From Halichoerus grypus (Eukaryota > Chordata > Mammalia > Carnivora > Phocidae), in NCBI RefSeq assembly GCF_964656455.1, contig NC_135721.1, positions 46,879,530 to 46,943,529 on the forward strand: 64,000 nt of DNA, written 5' to 3'. Shown piece by piece: positions 54,877-64,000 of this stretch. Under the pieces are notes generated by a model, which did no database searches, was not told the DNA's origin, and was given only the letters and a program-made list of their open reading frames with translations. A program made the translations under genes and the position numbers. The first letter of the stretch is position 1; the number at the start of each line of letters is the position of its first letter.

Positions 54877-55060
54877 AACAGTGGTTCTCAAGTTTTGTGT
54901 ACGTAAGAAGCAGCTCGGGTATTTGTTTAACCTGCAGATTTCTAAGCCCCACCCTCAGAGATCTGACTGAATGGTCTGGGGAGAAGCCCAGAAATTCGTG
55001 GTTTTAACGGGTACTCCAGGAGAATTTGATGCGGGTGCTGAGAGCTGCATTATGAAAAAC
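54877..55060 (-). mobile_element. MER5A-type DNA transposon
   Basis: 'cagtggttctcaagttttgt' end, 'taagccccaccctcagagat' inside, weak far end. Confidence 0.75.
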
Positions 55061-55079
55061 TAAGCAAAGATACTTTGAA

Positions 55080-56215
55080 ATAAAGCTGTGAATACAAGCT
55101 GTGAATGCAAGAAATTGTTCTATCTTCCCTGTTTGATGCACGTGCTAACCCCTTTGGAAAGGCCTCCTTGAATTCAAGGTCCAGCAAAGACTTGTCTTAA
55201 ATCCTGGATGTCTACCCTGATTTGAGGTTGGGGAGAGAATAGTTAACGGCCATGGGAGAGAGAAAATGAGTCTTAGAATCCTGTATAAACTCCTTCATGT
55301 AAGTCCGAGAGGCTAATGAATAGGGGACATGTAGAGGGAAAAGTTAGGGTGCTCAAAGCCAGCAGAAAGGAGACCCCCAGTCAGAAGAACAAGTGAAAGA
55401 AACAAAAGAAATGAACAAAGAAATTATCCTCCTGAAAATATCGAGTAGATTTCTTAGGAACTCAGAGGCGGGCACATTTCTAATCTACAAATCATGGCCT
55501 GACAGCCGGCTCCGGGCCAGTCCTTCTCTGCTGGGAGCAATGTTCTGAGAATCCTTCCTCCTTGGACTCAGCATTGCTGACACATCCCAGGAAGGATTAA
55601 GGACGAGAATGTGAGGTCCAGGAAGCAGCAGTGATGCGAACTGTGGCAGCCCCAGGGTTCTGCTGCAGGAGGAGTTAGATGCAAGAGTGTGTAGGTAGGG
55701 GGAGCTTGAAGCTGTGTTTGTTGAGGACTTTATGAGATATTGACAAAAATTATGATCTGCATCCTATGTATCTCCCAGATAGAGATAAATGAGAAGGGTT
55801 TGGGGTTTAAATGCCTCTCCCCAGCCACCCCTCCACGTGGGATGGAACCTGATTAGTTGGTTTTATTATCTTTCCTCCCCTTGCTATTTTACCCAGGAGA
55901 GACAGATGCTATGCAGGTTCCAGTGTTATTAAATTTGCATTTGCCAAGGTTTGGTCCAGCTCACGTCGGGAAGGGCATGCTGGTCCTGGGGCAGGCAGGA
56001 CTATCTGCCACAGACTATCTGTGCAGCGGGTCCTCAAGGCCATGGGAGGGTACAGTGGGGAAGCATGGCTGACCTAGAATGACCAGGGGTCTGTGTGTGC
56101 TGGCGGGTTGTTTCCCCCAGATGCTACTAGTCCCTGGGTGCTTCCTAAAGCTGGCTCTTCCCTCTCAGTCTCTTGTGTGAGATTTTTCTCCATATGTTTC
56201 ATACATGTCCAGACA
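55080..56215. other. Intergenic, nothing recognised
   Basis: No exon, promoter or repeat family supported. Confidence 0.4.
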
Positions 56216-56219
56216 CTCC

Positions 56220-56560
56220 TGGCTTGCTGGGCATCCCCACACAATCTCCCACGGGGATCTCAAATTCACCATGTTCCAAACTGAATTGATCATTTCCTTC
56301 CTACCCAGACCCGCTTCTGTATTTCTATCTTGATGGATGAAATACTCAGCCCCTCGGCTGCCCAAACTACAATGTTTGGAATCCTCATTGACTCCTCCCT
56401 CTTGCCTACCCTGGGTCAACCAACGTTGGTTTTACTTCATAAATATTCCTTATATCCACGCCCTCCTCTGGATCCTTTGCCACTGCTCTGGCTTAGGTCT
56501 TCATCATTTCTTCAGTAGATTTGCATTTGCTTCCTTACTGATCTCTCTTCCAAGGGTTTT
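56220..56560 (+). mobile_element. L2 LINE internal region, sense
   Basis: 'gggatctcaaattcaccatg', 'ttggaatcctcattgactcc' and 'gcttaggtcttcatcatttc' follow the L2 order. The 62-101 codon plus frames are L2 shadows. Confidence 0.75.
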
Positions 56561-57260
56561 CAAAGCAGAAAAGGCTATTGGCATTTTGGGAAGGACAGCT
56601 GGGCATTGGTGTAAAATGGTTCCAGGTCTCTGTGACTTTTAGCTTGCCCGTATGACATGTCAGTGCTCCCTGGTTTTAAGGACCGATCTCTCCTCCCACA
56701 GATGGTGCTAGAAAGGAGTTTAATGCTGGTCAGAGAGACCCAGGGATATCAAGGGGGAAAGTGGAAACGTAGGAACCAGTAGGGGTGACCTGAGAGAAAT
56801 CTGGAGGTGAGATCCTGTGCCCCGAGGGGCCTTTTATACTCTCCTAGGGTAGGAATGGCTCCTCCAAGGGCCTTAGATGCAGCAGACATCACATCTCTGC
56901 CTGTCCTCCTTCAATTGTATCTTCAGTCTCCTCCTTGACCTCTTCTTATTCTATATATTACCCCCAGGAGACTGATTTTACTTGCAAGCCCCAAATGTCA
57001 TGTAAATGCCAATTTCTCCCGACCTTGTGTCTCTAGCCAAGATATCTCTTCTGACCTTGGAATTGAGTATATGAAAAAGATGGCTATTCATATCAATTTA
57101 AAAAGGTATAAACTACTCAACAATAAATTGTGTCTATACATATGGGAAAAGGTTGAAATAGATCCTTAACCAATTATGGAAATACGCTCCTGAGGGTTAA
57201 AGAAATTAACAGAAAAATTATGAAGTCATAGAAGTAAATAGAAAAGGCACATACCTTTTG
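56561..57260. other. Intergenic, nothing firm
   Basis: Part may be further L2 sequence (to about 57000), but the match is too weak to call. Confidence 0.35.
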
Positions 57261-57267
57261 ATGGTTC

Positions 57268-57960
57268 CAGTTTAAGATGGCGACATAGGAAGATCCTGAA
57301 TTCACTTCCTCCCACAGACATACTGAGTCCACAGCTGTGTATGAAAAGAATTTCCTCTGAAAATAACGAAAAGGCTAGTTGAAGAATGACTACACATTGG
57401 GCAAACGAGAAGAAAATCACCTCAAAGAGGGGAGGGGAGGGGAGGGGAGGGGAGGGGAGGGGAGGACACAATCTTGCCGTGAACCTTACCCCCAGCGCAG
57501 CGACCAGCAACCGGCAGGGAACTCAAAGTCTGGAGCTTCTCCTTGAGGAGAGAAGGGTTCCAACCCCGCATCAGCACCCTAAGTATTAAGACCTGCATCT
57601 GAGAGATGAGCCCCCAGACATCTAGCTTTGAAAACCAACAGAGCTTGTGTGCCTGGGAGGCGCAAGATTAGAGATCTGACACTCGGCTCTTAAAGGGCCC
57701 GTAGGCTGAGACTCACCGTCCCGGCGCCCAGGGCAGAGACAATGATAGTGCCCAGACTTTAAGTGAAAGCGGTCCACTGGCTTATATTAAAGTGTCAGTC
57801 CGAGTACAGACATTTAATCTAACACACACACCGAAGAGCCTGCTGGAATACTCTCCCGGGCCAGACACTGGGGGGTGCCATGCTCTCCCTCTGCCTTGCT
57901 CTAGCTGAGTAGGGGTGGCAGAATGGGAGAAGGGGGTCAAAAGGTACAGATTTCCAGCTA
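57268..57960 (+). mobile_element. Old L1 5' UTR
   Basis: 'gtttaagatggcgacatagg' with 'cacttcctcccacagacata' is an old L1 5' end, followed by GC-rich leader. Contains the GGGGA array at 57427-57464. Confidence 0.75.
57427..57464 (+). repeat. (GGGGA)n array
   Basis: About seven GGGGA units, purine-only on this strand, with quadruplex potential. Lies within the old L1 5' UTR. Confidence 0.95.
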
Positions 57961-58024
57961 TATATATATGGTATTTATATATATATGGTATTTAAGGTAT
58001 TAAGGTATTATATATAAAAGTTCT

Positions 58025-58900
58025 TTAAAATCCTCTTATAACAAAAATGAAAAAAGCATGAAAAAGGTCGAGAAACCTGATTATATCAATATCGATAACT
58101 TCTGAAGAACACAAGATGCCATAAACAAAATTAAAGACTGAGTAGGACTAATACCCAGAATATATAAAGAACTCCTAAATATGAAAAAGAAAAACATACA
58201 ATTGAATATTGAACTATATGAAACACATTAATAGGCATTCATGGCAGAAAATAACATGAATGACTGTGAAACATGAAAACAATTTTCATCTAGTTAGTAA
58301 TCAGGGGAATTAAAATGAGAGCAACAGTAAGATTATTTCCTCTCTTGGGTTGCCTGGCTGGCTCAGTGGGTAGAGCATGTGACTCTTGATCTCAGGAAAG
58401 TGAATTCAAGCCTACGTTGGGCGTGGAGCCTACTTAAAAAAAAAAAAAAGATTATTTCCTCTCTGGATTGAAAGAGAGAGAGAGAACATGAGTGAAGACA
58501 AGATATTAACCCACACACTGCTAACGGTATACAATTTCAGTCTGAATTGAAAGGAAATTTGGCAGTATCTCAGAACTTAAAGTATACATATTCTTTGACT
58601 CAATAATTTCACTTCTTATGTACTCCCCCCAGAAAGTCACAAATATGCGCAACATACCAGAATGTTTATTGCAGTGCTGCTTGTCAGCAAAGAATTGAAA
58701 GAAACCTGATGGCCAAATATAATATGGTACATCAATGGCTAAATATATTATGGTTTGTTCTATCTTAAGATACTATACATAGATTAGAAAAATAATTACA
58801 TACATATGTGCTCACGTGGACATTCAGTGAGAAGATATAGGTTCAAAAACAAAACTGTATCAATATCTTGTTATATAAAAATAAGCAGAAAAAAAAAAAA
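58025..58900 (+). mobile_element. Old L1 3' end, sense
   Basis: 'atacccagaatatataaaga' through 'ttattgcagtgctgcttgtc' is L1 ORF2/3' text. Together with 57268-57960 it is a 5'+3' pair lacking the middle. SINE at 58346-58448. Confidence 0.75.
58346..58448 (+). mobile_element. Older-type tRNA-SINE with target duplication
   Basis: Flanked by the exact 16-base 'agattatttcctctct' at 58330-58345 and 58449-58464. Confidence 0.94.
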
Positions 58901-59218
58901 AGCAGAAAAGCAATGCCTTGCCTGATAAAGCAAATTTTTGGTATAGCATGAGAAGTTGTGAAGGAATTAAACCTCTAATTTACATTTTTGAGAATTTTGG
59001 TACAAAATACACCCTTAGTATTGCCCTAAGAAAATTGGAATAAAGGAATATACCAGATATTACGTTTTTCCTTTAATGAAAAGGGAAGGGAACAAACCAA
59101 GAGAGTGAAGAACAAAATGCAAGCAATTCCGTAGGAAAGGAATCCATCAGCGTGGGTTCCCGCCCTCATCGTTCCTAGCTCAAGAAAAGACCAACCAGCA
59201 ACTGCAATCCCACTAGTT

Positions 59219-59238
59219 CCACCAGGGGGCACCACTGG
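59219..59238 (+). promoter_or_regulatory. CTCF-type motif, plus orientation
   Basis: 'ccaccagggggcaccactgg' matches the CTCF core at all strongly constrained positions. Orientation is opposite to the pair at 48.5 and 49.6 kb. Confidence 0.7.
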
Positions 59239-59489
59239 CCAACTCCACACTCAGCAGACAGCCAGCGCGGCAGCCCATTCTTGGGGTTTCTGATGCCCCA
59301 CACTGATCAGACACACTTCTCTGATAACATACTACATACATGGTGCCTGAAGGTGTAGTCCTAAGCGTCTGCCATTTGCCTCTGTTGGGACTAGAAAGTC
59401 TATTCCTATGTTGTTGAGGGGAGATTTCTCCCACTCCCCATCCCCAACACCCTTTAGAAAAATATATTTATTACAATTGCATTCTGCAA

Positions 59490-59668
59490 ATTTTTTTTAA
59501 GATTTTATTTATTTATTTGACAGAGAGAGAGAGAGAGAGCACAAGCAGGGGGAGCAGGAAAGGGAGAAGTAGGCTTCCTGCAAAGCACGGGGCTCGATCC
59601 CAGGACCCTGGGATCACGACCTGAGCCGAAGGCAGACGCTTAACTGACTGAGCCACCCAGGCGCCCCT
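59490..59668 (-). mobile_element. Carnivore tRNA-SINE, antisense
   Basis: Reverse-complement SINE missing part of the middle (about 15 bases near 59580) relative to other copies. Confidence 0.92.
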
Positions 59669-59669
59669 T

Positions 59670-61805
59670 GACTCAATTATTTCTTAAAGAAACTTTAAGT
59701 CATAAAGTACCTACTTAGCATAATACCACCCAAGTACCAGCTAGAAGCTATTGTCATCCAACTGCGACCAGAGCCCTAACTCTGCAGCAGCTCACCATAC
59801 CAGAACCAGCTTCCCAGCTGCTGGGGGGCTCCTCCTCTCTGTGGGGAGGAGATACTAGAAAGTCGATGTTACCTCCACTAGAGAAAACTGGGTATGGCTT
59901 ACGTGTAGATTTGAGGTTATTTCTAATCCTCCTTTGTGGCAGGGGTTCAGTGTCCGTGGAGATTCTTCATGCTCAGAACAGCACAGAGTACACCGTCTCA
60001 TTGTGTTTCTTAGACATTCAAGTGGAGGTAGTGAGTTGGTGGTTGATATGAGTCTCAGCAACAGTGAGATGATCTGAGCTAGAGATAAGGTCCACTTCTG
60101 AGGAAATACAAATAAACATAACTATTAGAATCACATTTTGAGATATTTTTTTCTCTCTTGCATATTTCCTTTTTAAATTTTCTGAATTGTACCCCCAACC
60201 ACCTCGGTCCAAGCAGTTGGGCCAGTTTAAGTTGATTGTCTCAGGGGCGAGAGCGTTATGGAAAACAGCGCGCCAGTCTCTGGCTAACACCCAAGCTCAG
60301 CAAGGAGAAGAAGTAAGATGCCGCTGAGGGTAAGTACCACAACAGAGTCTAAAAGCAGAATGAAGAGTTCCCTTGGGTGGGGGTGGGGGGGAGCTAGGAG
60401 GAAGTCTCGTGTTGGAGTCTGAAGAGTTAGGAAATTTCCAGGAAGGAATGGCCGCAGCCTCCCAGTGGTTCCCGAGGCCCGAGGCCCAGAGGATCGGTGG
60501 GTCCTGAAGAGAGGGCTCGTGCATGACGTTATCTGGGCAGAGTTCTTGGGTACGTGGGAGGAGTAAAGCATGATAGGACTCCAGAGAGATCTTAGGGGAC
60601 CTGCAGCCAGTGAGCAAGCAGGGATCCCCCCGGGGTGGGGGGTGGAATGGATGGTTAATTCTCTACACCTGCCAAGAGAAGGCAGACCGCAGTGAGGAGG
60701 GGCGGGGATGGACTGGAATATACTGGGATTAAATTTCTGCTCTTCCTATGGATCAGCAGCGCTGCTGCTGGTGCGGGGCTCCAAAGAGAAACTGAGTTAA
60801 AGCTACATGAAGCTATATCTCTTCTATATGAATCTGAAGACTGACACTCCTCCCTCACAGGTCTTGTTTTCTTATCAATTCTTCACCGTCATGCTAACCT
60901 ACCAGGAGACTCTTGGAAACATTTATGCTTATTCCATCATGAGATGGTCACATGACTCCATTGTTTTCTGAATGAGGTCTGGAAGAAGAATTATAGTTGT
61001 GGAAGGAAACAACATACTCAGTTTAAAACTATGAGCAACAGGAGACGCGGGGCATGGGGGTTGACTGCAAATAAAGAATGCAGAAGCCTTCACTGAAAGG
61101 ATCACACATCCATGCACACATTCTGCTTCAGTACCGTGTAGAGAATCCCCCAGGGCGCTACAGAAGCCTTTCTCTTGCTTCTCTACCAAGGATTTCATGA
61201 CCTTCCTTCTAGACTAAATTCAAATCTTACTTGCTCTATGAAACCCTGTCCATCAGCTCTAAGAAAAAAAAAATTAGTTTTTCCTCTTTGCTTCTAGAGC
61301 ATTCTTTTAAACTTGTGTTATGTTTTTTGTGCTTTATCGTTATTATTTGTTTCTATATTTGTCTTCCTCTGCACAGTATGTATAAGAGAAACACTTTGAG
61401 TTGTTTGGATTCGACTCAGTTAGATTCATGATGTTAATTAAAGTGTGCACGTTGACTCGTGAGTGGGTTTTGAAAACAGTAGATTGTGAGCAGTATATTT
61501 TTAAAATGGAGAAAAGAACAGAAAGTGATCCAGACATTTTAAGGATGAATAATGCCTCATGAAATTTGTTTCTATTATCTAGTTGGATATTTTGAGTCAC
61601 AATAAAATGTTCTTCTTATTTAGGATAATTTAAAAAAAAATCAAACATTGGAGGCTCAGACATTTTGGGGTAGACCCTAGGAAGAAAGCGATAGCCAGAG
61701 ATTCTGAATCTTTCAAACTATAAGGGGATCTACACCACACAGAGAGCAATGGGTCAATTGATACAAGTTCATAGCTTAAGTGAGCAAATAAAATAACTAT
61801 GGATG
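59670..61805. other. Intergenic, no gene supported
   Basis: Unique-looking DNA. A strong donor-like 'gccgctgaggg|gtaagt'-type site near 60317-60330 has no supported exon. 61440-61640 may be an old DNA transposon ('gtcacaataaaatgttcttc') but is unnamed. Confidence 0.35.
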
Positions 61806-61807
61806 TT

Positions 61808-62048
61808 ATGGAGGTCAACAAACTATGTCTGTGAAGACAGTAAATATTTTAGGTTTTGTGGGCTATAAGGTATCTGTCATGACTACTCAACTCTGCTATG
61901 GTAGGGCAAAAAACAGCCACAGATAATATGTAAATGAATATGACTGGATTCCAATAAAATTTCAATTTCATATATATTCAGGTATCATGAAATATTCTTC
62001 TTTTGATTTTTTCAACCGTTTAAGAATGTAAAAGCCATTCTTAGCTAA
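61808..62048. mobile_element. hAT-like transposon, left part
   Basis: 'gacagtaaatattttaggtt', 'tgactactcaactctgctat' and 'ttccaataaaatttcaattt' match the family seen at 2020-2340. Interrupted at about 62048. Confidence 0.65.
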
Positions 62049-62545
62049 TGGTGATTTAAAAATATACCTTATTAATAGAAAATTTGAGGTCTAATAAGGC
62101 CTACACGTCAGGTGATTACCATTAACAAGATAGTTTGTTACAGTTCCCACAGATCCCATGCCATGGGATCACTCTGGAGGAATGGGGGAAATTGCAGGCA
62201 AAAAGCCTTTACTGTGGTTTCTGTGGGAAGCAATGAGTAAGTCAAGGTAAGCAGGCTTAGGATTGGCTAGTTTGAATAATTTCAGCAGGCTCGAGGGCGT
62301 AGGGTCTGTCCCTGGTTATCTAGTACCCGGCCCTGGGGTGATGAGGGCAGGTGGATTGTGGCCTGGAGTGTGAGAGCCCAGTAAAGGGGGTGGTTGGGGT
62401 TGTAGGCTCTGGACTGGTTGGTTTATATTTGAAAAGTGCGCTCATTTGTTTACTGTCTCTAAGAATTGGTTAACTCAGGGAAGGTCAGGCCCCAGGTGTC
62501 AGAGCATCAGAATACAGCAAATAAAAGACATGGTTACTACATATG
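62048..62545. mobile_element. Probable LTR inserted in the hAT-like element
   Basis: A ~500-base non-homologous block splits the transposon. 'agaattggttaactcaggga' and 'gattggctagtttgaataat' look LTR-like. No exact target duplication identified. Confidence 0.35.
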
Positions 62546-62605
62546 GACCATATAAAAACAGGGAGAAGGCCAGATTTGGCCCAGGGGCTGTGAATTGCCA
62601 TCCCA
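62545..62605. mobile_element. hAT-like transposon, right part
   Basis: 'aaggccagatttggcccagg' is the conserved other end of the same element. Confidence 0.65.
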
Positions 62606-63285
62606 TGGACTAAGAGCCCAAAGATAATGTTGAATGTCAAACATGCAGCTGTTGTGAAAAATAAATACTTCATGATAAATTAATAAATGTAGTACATCAT
62701 GAAGCTTCTTGATTCTTGCCAGTGAACATGAAAGAAAGAAATTATAATTTATGGTAAGAAACACCTGCATCCATTCAAACTTAAGGAAGACCTTATCCTA
62801 TTTGGCCTATGTATTCCGTTCCTTCTGCTCCCGTAGTCCCCAGAACGTGAATATTCCCTGACCTGCTCTTTCTATCTTTACCGAGAAGAGCAATAGGCAG
62901 AGAATGGAACTTGGAATTCTCAAAGTAGTTGTCAACACGGTTTTATCTGCACGAGTCCTCTAGTAAAATATTAGTGAGATCTCTGTCGTCTCATCATTCT
63001 ACCCAGACTGAATTAAAGTTTTTGGAGTTCATAATCTAATTTTACCATCGTGAATTCCTTGAGGGCAAGGATGCTGTTCTCCTCCCCATTACTGTCTTGC
63101 TCAAGTCCTTTCGCGGGCTGCTCAGCACAGCTGGGAGAAAATCCCAAGGCCAACCTGTGGCCGCCGCCTTCGCAGATCGGGAGCCTGCCCGGCCTCTTGC
63201 TGCAGATGCATCTCTTGGCAGGTCCCCCTTGTCAGTAGCCAGGGGTGGGGGCCCTAGAGCCCAAAGGTGTCCGGCCTTTTATGTG
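62606..63285. other. Intergenic, nothing recognised
   Basis: No supported feature. Becomes GC-richer after 63090. Confidence 0.4.
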
Positions 63286-63289
63286 CTCT

Positions 63290-63570
63290 TCCTTTCATCT
63301 ACAGTTGCTCCCACCCCTTTCCCTGGCTCATTCTCCTTTCTGGAAGTCTTACCCTTCGCATCTCCATCAGGTGCCCTGCAAGTCCAAAGGCCTGAGACAG
63401 AAATCACAGCTGCCTCTTCCCTTCCTTCACGTGGTTGTTCCCACCTGTCTGTCCAATCATCACTCCTCTCACCTTTTGCCGTTGGTCTCTCCTGTTAGGC
63501 CTCGGGTCCTTAAGGGCAGAGGGCCTGGTACCCAGGAGCTATGCCATAAACATTCACTGGGTGGATGGAT
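63290..63570 (+). mobile_element. L2 LINE 3' end, sense
   Basis: 'cctttctggaagtcttaccc', 'cttaagggcagagggcctgg' and 'ataaacattcactgggtgga' form the L2 3' end. The 222-codon plus frame (63245-63913) runs through it and is judged accidental. Confidence 0.75.
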
Positions 63571-64000
63571 GAAGGAAGGCGCAAAAGTGAATACATGGCA
63601 GCTTGAGGAAGAGGGAGTTCTGAGTGCAGGGTTAGGAGTGACCACGGTGTTCCATGTATGGGCCCCGAAGACTCCTAGTGGCTTTGTAAAGCTTCATTCA
63701 TATTTGATAGCATTTGGGAGTGGCAGGAGCTCTGCTGGAAAAGAGTCTCATGCAGAGACTCTGCAAGGGAATTCTCAGCATGCCCAGGGAGAGAGGGAAT
63801 TAGAGGGGACTTTAGGGCCTTTAAAGGATGATCATAAGCGTGTATATGGGGGAGGCTGGGAGCCCTCAGTGATGCTCCTGCAGGAGTGGAGAGGGGAGAC
63901 ACGGAATCCTTAGTTAGTGGAGTCTGGCTAGGTTTTTACTACACATTGTGGACATTTTCCTTAACAATAATCTTTTGCCCTATTTACGTCACCACCACCC

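Noticed and set aside
63245..63913. 222-codon plus-strand frame at the right end
   Set aside because: It runs through an L2 3' end, has overlapping frames of similar length, no recognisable domain and no splice context. GC-rich DNA makes such frames by chance.

Overview
This is nuclear DNA from a mammal, almost certainly a caniform carnivore of the arctoid type (bear, seal, sea lion or mustelid group). The window holds more than twenty copies of the carnivore tRNA-derived SINE (the 'cctgggtggctcagtc' head, a CT-rich region and an A/T-rich tail), in the form typical of arctoids; I saw no copies of the dog-specific variant. L1, L2, MIR, MER5-like and Tigger-like fossils fill most of the rest. 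There are no bacterial-style operons, and nearly all open frames over 60 codons are chance frames or transposon remains.

Two real protein-coding genes can be reconstructed exon by exon. At the left, on the + strand, are the last four coding exons of GCFC2 (old name C2orf3), ending at a TGA at 8222-8224. In the middle, on the - strand, is a complete six-exon MRPL19 gene. Its ATG is at 37507-37509, its stop codon is at 30098-30100, all splice phases agree, and it predicts 292 residues, the length I recall for human MRPL19. The genes face each other (convergent), as they do on human 2p12. MRPL19 starts in a CpG-rich promoter at about 36980-37660 that carries a ZNF143-type ACTACA..TCCC element and a YY1-like element.

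Layout: 1-8224 is GCFC2 with its introns; 8225-10037 is its 3' UTR and downstream sequence; 10038-16951 is a nearly full-length L1 with both ORFs broken; 17045-29865 is a mosaic of older L1, Tigger-like and HAL1 remains with SINE insertions; 30098-37509 is MRPL19; 37660-64000 is intergenic, with no exon I can defend. The intergenic part contains an L2-embedded minisatellite, a probable solo LTR, nested and inverted SINE pairs, and three strong CTCF-type motifs. Two of these lie in a pair of related ~120-bp units and point left; one at 59.2 kb points right.

No new multi-gene system is visible. The most testable observations are the divergent CTCF-motif arrangement, the tandemly repeated blocks in two L1 5' regions, the SINEs crowding both sides of one GCFC2 exon, and an unexplained 33-codon frame at 27258-27359. 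Repeat names and edges come from pattern recognition, not from a database search, and most edges are accurate to tens of bases except where target-site duplications are stated.
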